The notes under the pieces were generated by a model. That model saw only the letters and a program-made list of their open reading frames with translations. It made no database searches and was not told where the DNA came from. The translations under genes were made by a program, and so were the position numbers. A DNA stretch of 64,000 nucleotides from NCBI RefSeq assembly GCF_022201045.2, contig NC_068564.1, positions 28,115,001 through 28,179,000 on the forward strand. Direction: 5' to 3'. Below, one piece after another: positions 24,471 through 34,907 of the stretch (positions are counted from its first letter, which is position 1; the number at the start of each line of letters is the position of its first letter). This DNA is from Citrus sinensis. Its lineage: Eukaryota > Streptophyta > Magnoliopsida > Sapindales > Rutaceae.

Positions 24471-24977
24471 TATATCTCATTTTTAATAAAGATTTGTATC
24501 TTAATTGTTAATAGATTTCTTAAGATATTTTTTTTTATTTGAGAGGACTCCTATTTTAAGAAATAAGCAATTTGTTTTTAAAATTTCACTTGTTTAAGGA
24601 GGAATACAACTTCTACAAGAAAAAGAATTCTACTTTTATAAGAAATAATCAGTGTAAATAAGGATGTTGAGTTTACTTATTATTCACTTAAATTTCTCTA
24701 CAAGTAAACAATTTTTAGTGAGAGAAAAATGGTAGGTCTATTAAGACATTGAGTGTTATTGAGATTTTAGGTAAAAGAAAAAATAATAGAGTGATTATAA
24801 TTATTCTTCACATGATAAATTTTTCTTTCATCGTCTTTGAAAGTCATGGTTTTTCTTGGTATATGAGTTTTTCACATAAATTTTTTTTGTGTCATTGTTC
24901 TTATTCTCTATTTTTTTATTATTATTTGTTTGATATTTTACTTACAAGATCTTAGGTAGGATTAAAATTTCCTAACA
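24471..24977. mobile_element. probable Ty1/copia-type solo LTR
   Basis: The segment begins TGTTAGAAAATATATCTC and ends AAATTTCCTAACA, giving the terminal inverted repeat TGTTAG/CTAACA expected of an LTR. The interior has the texture of a copia LTR (gaggaatacaacttctac; later a T-rich region and acttacaagatcttagg). No internal retroelement sequence flanks it. The 5-bp flanks (agttc and ataat) do not match, so a recombined or mis-bounded LTR is possible. Confidence 0.5.
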
Positions 24978-25706
24978 ATAATACATGAATTTCTTGTATA
25001 AGTTGCACTCTTTAATTCTATTATATTTTTAGATCAATACTAAATATATCAATATTTAAGTTTCAATTTGAGTCCTAACTATGTAACATTTATTCATTGG
25101 ATAGTGATTAAGTATTTTACAAAATAAGAAATTTATCATCCGATCAAATAGTGAAATTTAAAGTTTGGATCACTAACATTATTGATATTTTTATGATTTG
25201 TCCATTGGTGACATTATAGAATTAGTAGAGTTTCGGTTGTTACTAACAAATTTGATCAAAATTGTTAGCATGCTTCAAAATCATATCAAGATACACTCCA
25301 CAGCTTGAGTGAGTCTTATGAATCATTTATTTCATGGGAATTAGAATGTGTTAAAATCAAAATAGAGTGAAATCAAAATGAGTAATAGGAATTATGATAA
25401 ACTATTTACTTGAGCTGTAATAATTGAAATCGAAATCGAAATCGAAATGAACTGTATTCTAATAAATATATTTACTTCGTCTTGGAATCATAAATGATTG
25501 AGATAGATTGTTTCAAGTTATAAAAGTACCCTTAGTTAAAATTATGTATCTGTTCACAAATAAAATAATAAGTAAATATTTTTAAATAAAATATACGCAT
25601 CTTTGTTATAATATTCAACTTAATATTATGAATTTTTGAATAAAAAATTTATATCATTATTATTTTAATTATGTTAATTTTTATTTATTAAAAAAACTAA
25701 ACACAT

Positions 25707-25804
25707 GAACGCTAAACTAATGAGTAGGAGTGACTTTAAAGTTGCCTAAAGCTCTGAACGCTAAACTAATGAGTATGAGTGACTTTAAAGTTGCCTAAAG
25801 TTCT
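25707..25804. repeat. 49-bp tandem duplication
   Basis: Two adjacent copies beginning gaacgctaaactaatgag (25707 and 25756) differ at only a couple of positions, so the duplication is young. Confidence 0.9.
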
Positions 25805-26113
25805 TATTTTTTGAGTATTTTCTAAATAATTTTATAAATTATTATATTCAAGCGCGTGAAGACAGAACATCAGGATTGTCATAGGAACCCGTCCATCAGT
25901 AATACGAGGGCCAGCTTGACAACAAAATCAAAACTGCTTGCTATCATAAGCTCACGAACGACACCGTTTTAACTTGCGCCTTCTTTTATCGAATTGGCTT
26001 CCCGTTAACCAAAATTCCCCCCATTTCTCTTGACTCTTATTACCTCGCAGAAGCAATCGAAAAAAAAGAGCGAAACCCGAAAATACACAACAAGCAACCG
26101 TCTCAGATCATCC

Positions 26114-26186
26114 ATGGACGCCAATAGCTCCGCCTCCGACTCTTGCCACCAGCTCCCTGTCGCGCCGCCCCTTCAGATCTCCAAAG
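26114..26186 (+). promoter_or_regulatory. first exon of dUTPase transcript with an upstream ATG
   Basis: A likely leader exon ends at ccaaag before a GTTCCT donor at 26187, and the second exon starts at 26840 after ttcttgtag. ATG at 26114 opens a frame of 24 codons plus one base. After splicing it runs past the dUTPase start and stops at TGA 26977-26979, giving a predicted 70-residue upstream ORF that overlaps the main frame out of register. Its context (tccATGG) is weaker than that of the main ATG (aaaATGG). The donor is not strong, so the exon border is tentative. Confidence 0.45.
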
Positions 26187-26893
26187 GTTCCTCGCCTTTT
26201 AATTTTAACAAGCCCCAATCTTGTCACTTCACTTATCTTTTTCGGCTTATCTGAGTTCCATTCTCTTTCAAAACCTTAGCTATATCTTTTTAGTGGTTTT
26301 GACTCCAATACGGTGATTATGGTGGATTTTTCCGGACCGAGAGTGTGGTTTTTAATAATTTTACTAGCTAGGGTTTTTGTCACTTTTTTAATTTAAAAAT
26401 TTATGTTAAATTTTTAATTAGCTTGGTTACGAATGCGGTCCGTGGCTGAAGCATTTTAATTAGCTTGCAATTCAAATTTATATACTTTTAAAATTGTTTT
26501 GATTTCCGCCTTGAAAATTTTAATGTGACTGTTCTTACTTTGATGTAATTTTTTCTGCTATTTATCATTCTTCCCTCCTGTGAGTTTTACACGATCAACG
26601 CATGGGTTTGGCGTTTGTGACCAATTGGTCGTTAAGCTATTGGAGTGGCTAGGGATAAGTGTGAACTAACAGCTAAATTTTCCGAGTTAGGGTTTTGTTA
26701 ATGCTTAACATTGTTTATCCTGTCACTGGTCAATGGTAAACTTTCTTTCAGGGAAGTCATGTGAAATTACTAGTTATGCTTGAACGTTGAAACAAATGAA
26801 TTATGCAAGTCTAGCCAAACTCTGCAAATTTTCTTGTAGATCGCTCCTTCGCAAAACCCAATTCGACACCAATCACTAAGGCTTGTTTTCAAA

Positions 26894-27594
26894 ATGGCCC
26901 AAGTAGGGCAGCAAAATGGCAGCCTAGAAGTCAAAGAGCCTTCTGCAAAGATCCCAAAACTCCACCAGAACGGCGTTGAACATGACAACACAAGCTCGCT
27001 CTTGAGAGTTAAAAAGCTCTCCGAAAAGGCTGTTTTGCCCAAAAGAGGCTCCCCCCTTGCTGCTGGCTACGATCTCTCCAGGTTAATTCAGGAACTCTCT
27101 CATGTTGCTTAAAAAATTTTATGGTTTCTTTTTTCTTTTTCACTATTATTTATTATCATTGTATTTTGTGTAGTTCCACGGAGACTAAGGTGCCAGCAAG
27201 GGGAAAAGTTCTTGTTCCAACCGATCTGAGCATCGCAATACCCGAAGGAACATATGCGCATATTGGTAATTTTTTTTTGCTTTAATGGGTTATCTTTTTT
27301 ATTGCAAAAATAATCATAATAGTGTAATTGGGATTGGTTTGTATTGTAGCGCCGAGATCAGGACTGGCGTGGAAGCACTCAATGGACGTGGGAGCCGGGG
27401 TGATTGATGCGGATTACAGGGGTCCTGTTGGGGTGATTTTGTTTAATCATTCTGATGTTGATTTTGAGGTGAAAAGGGGTGATAGAATTGCTCAATTAAT
27501 AATTGAGAAAATCGTGACTCCTGATGTGTTGGAGGTTCAGCACTTGGACTCTACTGTCAGAGGAGAAGGTGGTTTTGGCTCTACTGGGGTTTGA
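26894..27594 (+). CDS. DUT: deoxyuridine 5'-triphosphate nucleotidohydrolase (dUTPase)
   Basis: Three coding exons (26894-27081, 27174-27265, 27350-27594) join in frame to 174 residues; plant DUT1 is about 166-170. dUTPase hydrolyses dUTP to dUMP and pyrophosphate, keeping uracil out of DNA and feeding dTMP synthesis; the enzyme is a trimer. All five family motifs are present: [38 protein letters not shown] and the C-terminal [10 protein letters not shown]. The N-terminus ([20 protein letters not shown]) is not a clear transit peptide, though in-frame sequence upstream in exon 2 is open back to the acceptor. A 5' noncoding exon near 26114 is likely. Part of the upstream intron is duplicated downstream at about 28455-28575. 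Confidence 0.95.
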
Positions 27595-29392
27595 ATTTCT
27601 TTATTGAAGGCTATGCATTGTTGCTTGTGTTTTGTTTTTATGGTAATGTTAGTTCAGGTCTCTGGGTAGTTTTGTCGGGCAGCTGGTGTGCAGGCTATTG
27701 GCTTGTTTTCCTGTCTTGATTTGTAAACAACTTGGTAAGTAGTATTGGCATGGAAGAAATGGCATTCATCCGCTTGTTGTTTCTATCTATATAACAACAT
27801 TTGGGTTTGTTTTTGCTGATGCTAGGCTTAATAGTAGAAATTCTACAACTCTTACTATTTACTGAATTCCAACCCAATTATGGGCCCAGCAGCAAGTACT
27901 GTTCATGTAAGCATAAGCAAGTTACTGAATTCCAACGCAATGAATTTGACGCCGTTCGTTCTTTCATTCTTGTCTAAAGCAAAACTGAAAAACCAAAATA
28001 CCCTTTCATTTTATGGTTGAAGGAGGCTCAAACAATCATCAATGGTATATTTGCAAATGAAAATAGGGGTTTGTGTCACTCAAAAGTTGAATTGTCGCGC
28101 AAGGCAATGATTAATTGATGAATTATTGATTCAATGACATTGATGGGATATGCAGAGGAAAAAGGAAAAAAAATTAAAAATAGAGGAATTACGATAAAGA
28201 ATTTATATTATGGACATGCCTAGGAATGTAGTGGGTAATGATTTGCGGTATCAACATTCAATTTGTACCAATGAGTGTCTGGTGGAATCCAACTAGCATC
28301 CTTCTTGGTTGGAGGGACTAGTGACTCTTGAATTTGGAGAGCCTTGAGCAGCAGTGTACGAATTTATATTAGGTATTTGGATGGATTTGTAGAGTGAAAT
28401 ATAATTTTTTATGGAGGAATTAGGTAGATTTAAATAGCCTCTACCCTTTACAAAACCTTATATTTGTCCTGTCACTGGCCAATGGTAAAGTTTCTTTCAC
28501 GGAAGTCATGTGAAATTACTAGTTATGCTTGAAAGTTGAAACAAATGAATTATGCAATTCTAGCAAAACTCTGCAAATTTTCCAAGAACACTGGCGGAGC
28601 TATACAAATTCAGACTATAAATGTTGTGGAGTGTTTTTTTTTTTTCTATTAAATCATTGCGGACTACAAATTCAGATGTTTTCCTCTTGCAATTTCTTGG
28701 TTTGATACTTTGCTTTTACAAACTTCAGTTTAACTGATGTTGCAAGATTTGTTAATGTCTATTAGTGGCTTGTTGTTCATCATCACATTCTTTATTTTCT
28801 AGTGTTAATGTTTCCATAGCTTGCTTCTGGCTATTGGTCAAATATTTTGAATTGATGTTTCTATTTAATTCATGCAGATGTTCAAGGATTATCTATAATA
28901 GTACAACATTGTAACAGAGTTAAAGTCGGACAAAATTTTACTCTTCCTAAGTTAATCAATTTTTAACCAAAATGTTTTTAACAAATTAATCAAAATCACA
29001 ACATCTCTCATAAATATCTCCTCCCTTCATCATCAAAAAGAAAAGAACTGAACATAATAGAGATAAGTACAGGTATTACCCATACTATTTGAGCAAAATT
29101 TCGGCAGAACCTCCCCTTCATAACAAGCATATCCTCAAATACAAATTTGTCAATTAATACTTCCAAAATATCACAAATCATCTTAGCTCCAAACCAACTC
29201 AAAATCACCATCAATCCAACAACCAATACTTATCAAATCATCATATTTTAAAACAACCATAGCCAACCATGCAATCCAATCATCATCATCATAAAACTAA
29301 AAAAGTAAAAATATAACATAAATATGTCACCAAATCATAAAATGAGTGCATAAATGTTTGTGCGAAAGCCATAAGGACAGAAATAAAAGCTA
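27595..29392. other. intergenic: dUTPase 3' region and retroelement flank
   Basis: The first ~250 bp are probably the dUTPase 3' untranslated region. At about 28455-28575 there is a copy of dUTPase intron 1 sequence, and at 28884-28924 a 41-bp exact repeat of 35643-35683. From about 29040 the sequence looks like 3' noncoding retroelement DNA (for example atttcggcagaacctccc) belonging to the minus-strand ORF that follows. Confidence 0.5.
28455..28575 (+). repeat. copy of dUTPase intron 1 segment
   Basis: About 115 bp nearly identical to 26716-26832, same orientation. Shared words include ggaagtcatgtgaaattact, agttatgcttgaa and acaaatgaattatgcaa. The copy stops where the original reaches the splice acceptor, so no exon sequence was copied. 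Confidence 0.88.
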
Positions 29393-30697
29393 CTAAGGTA
29401 GCTGGGATGATGACTCGGATGGAGGGAAACCAAGTGCAGAGAGAATACGCTGCTGACCAGCCAGGATCTGATGCTGACCAGCCATGATCTGATGCTGACC
29501 AGCCAGGATCTGCTGCTGCTGAATCTGAAATGCCTTGAATTGGGATTGGAGTTGCCGCTGCCGCTCAGAAATAGTCCGAACCTCTCCAAGTAACTGCTGC
29601 ACGAAGCCCTCAGAAACTGGAGGCGCCTCCGGAATAGGGGGCTCATCAGGCTCCGCTGGCTCCTCAACCTGGGATTGTGCTGCTGCTGCCCTGCGAGGTG
29701 CTTGAGGTCTAGCTCCTAGTCTAAAGTCTGGCAGCTGATCCTCAGAAAAGACGTCATTGAGAACTCGATCATCCTCAGGAGCTACCAAAGTATCCTCATT
29801 CCTAGAAGATGGAGTTTTAACCCACTCCCCATGTTTCCTATGGAATGCAATCCCAGAAATAATCTCTCTACCCAACTTCCTAGTCTCGGTATAAACAGGC
29901 TCAGTCATGGGTACATGGAAATGCCTCAGTATCTTAGTAATGATGCTGCCATAAGGAAGGGACCGGTTGGTTACTGCAGGTGCGGATAACATATGACGTA
30001 TGATAGTATATGATAGGTTCACTCGCCGTCTCCGGATGAGGGAGTCAAGTAAACCGACATCTAGCCTAGTCACCTCATCACTATGACCCTGTCTAGGGGT
30101 AACCATGTGTTGGAGTATAATATGGAGAATGCGGACTTGGAAGGGTAGGAGCTGAGACCTAAAAGACAATGAGCAGAGGTCATCGGAAAGGTCACGACGT
30201 CTACAAATGTTTCTCACAGCATCTACATGACGGAAATCATTAAAATCTAGCTCTTTTCTAGCTGTATATAGGGCTAATCCCTTATAAGTTGTCCCAATAA
30301 TACGACTCAGTTCAGCATCGTCAAACTCTATAGGCACTCCGCCTACATGTGTTACTACTCTATCTTTCCGAGTAGTGGAAAGCTCCATGTTTGAATAGAA
30401 CACCCTAACTAAGTTATCGTAAATGTTCTCTTCTATACTCAATGCTACCTCCCAGGGACCTAAAATGTCTCTAATGGTTCTCCCACATATGGTAATATCA
30501 GCAAAGTCATCAATATCAGTATAGTAGGAGGGAGTTACCGGTTTTCCCATAAAGCTCGTGTGGAATCTCCGAGCCATGTCAGGAAAAGGGAAATGGAGAC
30601 TGTCGAAGTCCTGAGTTGTGGTCGTAGAGGTGCTAGGTGGTTGCTGACCGGTACGTTTGACTCTTCTACCCCTCCTTGACGGTTCACCGCTAGCCAT
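29393..30697 (-). CDS. retroelement-associated protein, putative plant transposon protein domain
   Basis: An intact 434-residue frame from ATG at 30697 (MASGEPSRRGRRVKRT) to a stop at 29393. The N-terminus is basic and Thr/Ser-rich. The middle (about residues 60-290) matches in style the 'putative plant transposon protein' domain found in accessory or envelope-like ORFs of plant retroelements, with WEVALSIEENIYDNLVRVFY, GVPIEFDDAELSRIIGT and ILHIILQHMV. A proline-rich hinge follows. Then a seven-residue repeat appears (QILAGQH, QIMAGQH, QILAGQQ) inside a Gln-rich predicted coiled coil. No gag, pol or LTR was found beside it, so it is an isolated piece or a domesticated copy. The function of these proteins is unknown. 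The lack of stops suggests a recent insertion or selection. Confidence 0.7.
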   Translation of the reverse strand: MASGEPSRRGRRVKRTGQQPPSTSTTTTQDFDSLHFPFPDMARRFHTSFMGKPVTPSYYTDIDDFADITICGRTIRDILGPWEVALSIEENIYDNLVRVFYSNMELSTTRKDRVVTHVGGVPIEFDDAELSRIIGTTYKGLALYTARKELDFNDFRHVDAVRNICRRRDLSDDLCSLSFRSQLLPFQVRILHIILQHMVTPRQGHSDEVTRLDVGLLDSLIRRRRVNLSYTIIRHMLSAPAVTNRSLPYGSIITKILRHFHVPMTEPVYTETRKLGREIISGIAFHRKHGEWVKTPSSRNEDTLVAPEDDRVLNDVFSEDQLPDFRLGARPQAPRRAAAAQSQVEEPAEPDEPPIPEAPPVSEGFVQQLLGEVRTISERQRQLQSQFKAFQIQQQQILAGQHQIMAGQHQILAGQQRILSALGFPPSESSSQLP

Positions 30698-31825
30698 TAT
30701 AGAGGAATTTGGGGATTTTTGAATTTGATCTGTTTGGAAAAAAAAAATGGAACCGATTATAACGAAGTTGAGAGTAGGGAAAGGTGTTTATGGGCTCAAT
30801 TTGATAGAAAAAAAAATGGAAGAAAATTCGGACAAATATGACAAAGAACAGTCAGCTAAAACTAGGTTTTCAATTTGGGAATTTTAGGATTTTAGGCTTG
30901 AATTGGGTTTTAAGTTGAAGAAATGAAGTTTAAGGAGTTAAGAATGATTTTGTCGGCACAAATTTGCAAGAAAAATGAAGAAAGATGGTCAATTTGAGAG
31001 AGAGAGAGAGAGCTGCCGTCGCCGGATGAGAAAAAGCGATTTAAGGCCAAGATGAAAACAAAGAAGAGACACTTGGAGTGTTCTCTAAGATAAATTTCTC
31101 TAAAATAGTTTGGCCTCAGCAAGACAACAACAAAGTAGAAATTAATTAGCTGTTTTGGGCAGATAATTTGCTAGATTTGTGTCATTGAACTTTATAACTC
31201 ATAACACATCGCTTTGTAAACTGGTGCCGACACTCATTCGTTGCCAATAATGTGTAGCATATATATATTACACTCTCCCTCACCTCTCAATTGTTTGATA
31301 CATGTTAGTGACGATTGTGTAGCTTACTAGTAATCATGGTTCTATTTCTCTCTAAAATTTAGTGACTGTTACATTTGAGTTTCCTTGTTATTATTTGCAG
31401 TAGGTTTTCGGGGCCGGTGGCCCTTATGACATGGTCAGGTTCAGCAAAGGGAGAATTAGAGAATATTTGAGTGAGCCGATCGTTTGGCTCACTTATTAAC
31501 ACATTCACTAGTCCGTCCCTATGAGAGATTGGCTTTTAATTCGAAAACTGTAATGTCGAAGAGCTCATCAGAATATATCTAAATACAGAAGAACTGGGAA
31601 TGATATTTTTATAAAGATATCACCTCTCATAGCAATGATATTTTTATAAAGATATAGTAGAAAAATGATATGAGACAATACTTATTGTAGTCATTTGATA
31701 TTTGACAATTTTTTAAGTAATGAAATGATAATAACCCTTTAATTATAAGATAAAAAATTTACTACAAGACAATTTTTTTTATATTTAATAGGCTTTTTAC
31801 TAGACTTCGTATTATTTTTAATACA
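30698..31825. other. intergenic stretch upstream of the retroelement ORF
   Basis: The part up to about 31140 is probably the 5' leader of the minus-strand ORF (A-rich, then a (ga)n run near 30995). No gene was recognised in the rest. At 31620-31660 a short segment (atgatatttttataaagata) is repeated twice. Confidence 0.5.
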
Positions 31826-32005
31826 TGTTAGATCAAAATATAAAAGGCCCAAACCCACAAAAAACATAGGCCCAATGAAATTATTTTATATAAAATAACT
31901 CAGACATGTTCTTTATAATAACGGCCAAGATACTAACAATTCTAACTAAAGTGTCTAAATGCAAGACACGACAAAAAATCAAAAGCGTGATTTAACAAAG
32001 AAGGT

Positions 32006-32430
32006 CCATTCTTTACAAAGAATGACCTAGATAAATTCTCCACAAGGAACGACCCAGGTTCATTTCTCACAAAAAACGACATAGACACTTAGAAAATATT
32101 TCTAAGTAAAACGCCCAAATGACGAGTTTTCGACAAAGTGCCAAAGATATGATTCAACAAAGAATGACCTAGGTCCATTCTTTACAAAGAACGACCTAAG
32201 TCCATTTCTCGCAAAGAACGACCTAGGTCTATTTCTCGCAAAGAACGACTTAGGTTCATTCATCGCAAAGAACGACCTAGGCACTTAGAAAATATTTCTT
32301 AATACACCTAAAGGGCAAGGCTTTGGCAAAATGTCAAAGGCATGATTTAACAAAGAACGACCTAGGTCTATTCCTTCTAAAGAATAACTTGGGTCCATTC
32401 ATCACAAAAAATGACCTAGATACTTCGAAA
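32006..32430. repeat. 27-bp tandem array in solo-LTR U3
   Basis: Repeated unit close to aaagaacgacctaggtc plus attctcgc-like bases, about 27 bp. It is organised in blocks separated by cttagaaaatatttct at about 32090, 32284 and 32420, so there is a higher-order period near 190 bp. Confidence 0.8.
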
Positions 32431-32464
32431 ATATTTCTAAGTAAGAGCACACAAGCTACTTGAA

Positions 32465-32745
32465 ATGGGCCTACGGACAAATACACATTCTACGGAATGG
32501 GCCAACGAGCAAATACACATTCTACAGAATGCGCCTACGGGCAAATATACATTCTATGGAATGCGCCTCCAGACAAATACACATTCTACGGAATGCGTCT
32601 CCGGGCAAATACACATTCTACAAAATGCGCCTGCGGGCAAATATACATTCTACGAAATACGCCTACAGGCAAATATACATGCTACGAAATGCGCATATGG
32701 ACAAAAATATGCATTTTATGGAATGCGCTTACGGGCAAAATATTG
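32465..32745. repeat. 32-bp tandem array in solo-LTR U3
   Basis: Eight to nine units of about 32 bp close to aatgcgcctacgggcaaat plus acacattctacgg. The period is not a multiple of three and the unit lacks stops, so long frames appear in all three phases; these are not genes. Confidence 0.88.
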
Positions 32746-33508
32746 CAAAATCAATTCTCTTTGTAAGGAATCAATATAAGTGCCGAATTTAAGTTAAAGT
32801 CCATTAAATGTTAACAGCCTAAAAACACGACAAATGTCCAAAGATTACTTGTCATGAACAAGCTTGACACATAATGACATGTGTCTTTATGCATGAGTTT
32901 TGCAGACACTTGTCACTAAGACAATGCCGCGTGTCATGATGACACCTCCACCTCATGGATCAAATTGCCTATATAAAGACCAAGACTCTCCATTTGAAGG
33001 TAAGAGAAAAAAAGGGTAAGGAAATGATGTCCCTCTCTCTAAATTCTCTCTCTACAATCAAATTTAAAAGGCTGACTTGAGCGTCAGAGGATTATTGCCA
33101 GTAACTCCGACACCCTTTGATAATTGTTTCTTTTTGCAGAACAATTAACGACAATGAAACACGTAATTTAAGACACTCGCCTCAAGGGAAAAAATAAGCC
33201 ACAGAACACGATTTAAAAAAAAGTCTTAAACACAAATCAATCATTGTACATTGAGCAAAGATTTTGCATCGACAATACACATAACATGATTTTATTGACA
33301 ATAATAATAGAAAAATCAATCTCCTCGTATTACATCAATTTATACATATTCATTTTGTACAAAATAATTGTAACTCTATCATACTCTTCTATTAAAGATA
33401 AATAAATAATATGTCTAAAAATAGTAAATCTTATTTATGGCATGCAAGCTGGCTATAATGATTAGCGGATTGAATCTTCAAAGAGACAGAGAAACTGACC
33501 AGAGAGAG

Positions 33509-34907
33509 ATGCAGGGGCACGGCATTTGGTTAAACTCGAAGGAGAATATCACGTGTACAACAAGTAAGTTGACAGATGTTGGTAGCAAGCTATGGAGCTA
33601 CGCAAACGCTTGTAGAACTCAAGATGATGATGATGATGATGATGATCATGAGCTACCGCAAGCAGAAATTTCTTTGCATGAAGTGCTTTTCAGGGGCAAC
33701 CATAAGCATCCGAGGACAAATATTGAAGCTGCAGGAAATACGGAATCTATAGTGCTTTCCGGACCAGTCCGTCTGAGAACAAATGAAGTGCTTTTCAGGC
33801 CACACCATCCAAGAACTGAAAGGTTTTATGGCAAGTTTAACATAATGAGTTTAAATTAAAAGTTAATTCATCAACTTAATTACTCAATAAAATAGGAGGG
33901 CCAAACAAGCATAATTATTTACAATATTATATATTTTAAATTTTGAAATCGACTTATTAAGTAAAATTTGGTAATGCAGATCAAGTCATGTATTCATTCA
34001 ACCATTCATACCGATTCTTGAAGTATGCTTTCAAAGATGATTTCTGGTCTATCCGTATTAGCGAAATCTGTCCCACAAAAGAAAGGACAGTTCATTCTGT
34101 AGCGGTGAATGAATAGAGACTACTGCTACAGAATAGACAGTAACTTCGGGATCAACCTCAATGAATTATGGGGTAACCACCATTTGTACAAATTAGACCG
34201 TGCCGATAGCATTGCTCTTTCTAAATTGCATCAACGAAGCTTTAATGATTACCTTGCTAGAAGCGCTAGATGTTATCATTGTTTTCTCAATATATTAGGC
34301 GTGGATTTGTGTGCTTGAACTTTAAGGCTTTGCACAATTGTCTCTATAATGCAAACTTGAATATCCTTTTAAGGAATAAATCTTGCTGATCACCAGCTTG
34401 CCGTTTTATACAGAGATTAACGTCGGACATCCATCTAGGAAAAATTATTGAAACAATCTTCCAAAAGGGATAGTTGGATGCTTCAGAGCATTCAAGGAAG
34501 ATAAAAAGGGTATTAATACTAGAACGGCTTGAGAAACGCCAGGAGAAGGTGAAGAAGAAGGCCCATGATGAGTATGAGCAACGCAAGAGACATCCAAGAA
34601 GCACGAGTGTCCGAGCTTTGCAGAGATCCCTTCTGTCGAGCCTGCAGAATGTTCTAAATCAAATTTTGACACGCAAGTACCAATAGCGAGGAACTGTGGG
34701 ACCCCATGGTTGCCTTGACTAATAGGGTGAAAAGGGCTGCGATAGTTTGCGGGACAATTGCCGGCAGAGTCGGTGATATGGTTGATGACGGAGCATACGA
34801 AGAGTGTGATTCGTTTACAAGTGGACTGCGTTTCAACATAGGAGACTTGGATTGTTAAAACTCCATCTGCTGCAGTACTGCCCTGCTTTGTCGTAGTCTT
34901 TACTTGA
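33509..34907 (+). pseudogene. broken duplicate of the C2H2-like/PARP-fold gene at 19200
   Basis: The copy aligns from the ATG (33509; ATGCAGG in both) through the repeat motif (EVLFRPHHPRTERFYGKF, compare QVLFRPNFPIPRLYSK) to the 3' end, where CTGCTTTGTC and TTTACTTGA are shared. Lesions relative to the intact copy: the donor reads GCAAGT instead of GTAAGT (about 33832). There is an in-frame TAG at 34471-34473. A 65-bp deletion at about 34604 lies between two agcac words. A net 28-bp loss is near 34676, and one extra G near 34849. The first exon has gained a (GAT)n run coding Asp (about 33625-33648). No full-length product is possible, although the first exon is still open for about 110 codons. 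Confidence 0.85.

Larger units (their letters stand above)
21949..26113. other. repeat-rich intergenic stretch before dUTPase
   Basis: Contains the hAT element at 22436-23219, a probable copia solo LTR at 24471-24977 and a 49-bp tandem duplication at 25707-25804. A short (atcgaa)-like microrepeat lies near 25426-25447. Otherwise AT-rich sequence without a supported gene. The last 150 bp should hold the dUTPase promoter. Confidence 0.6.
31826..33274 (+). mobile_element. solo LTR of a Ty3/gypsy-type element
   Basis: The 1449-bp segment starts TGTTAGATC and ends ATCGACA, so TGT..ACA borders. It is flanked by the perfect 5-bp direct repeat ATACA (31821-31825 and 33275-33279). A TATA box (tatataaag) sits at 32971-32979. 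Downstream is an R-U5-like region (ctgacttgagcgtcagagg) like that of the gypsy LTR near 59060 (cttgagcatcggagtg). U3 is filled by two tandem arrays. With no internal domain and an intact target duplication, it is a product of LTR-LTR recombination. Confidence 0.85.

Noticed and set aside
24466-24982. Target duplication around the copia-like LTR
   Set aside because: The flanks agttc and ataat do not match, so I did not claim one.
32102-32284. Minus-strand frame with RSFFARN repeats
   Set aside because: Product of the 27-bp tandem array (nine codons per unit), not a gene.
32460-32792. Three overlapping open frames of 89-110 codons
   Set aside because: They are different phases of the 32-bp tandem array in the solo LTR. 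A stop-free unit whose length is not a multiple of three opens all frames.
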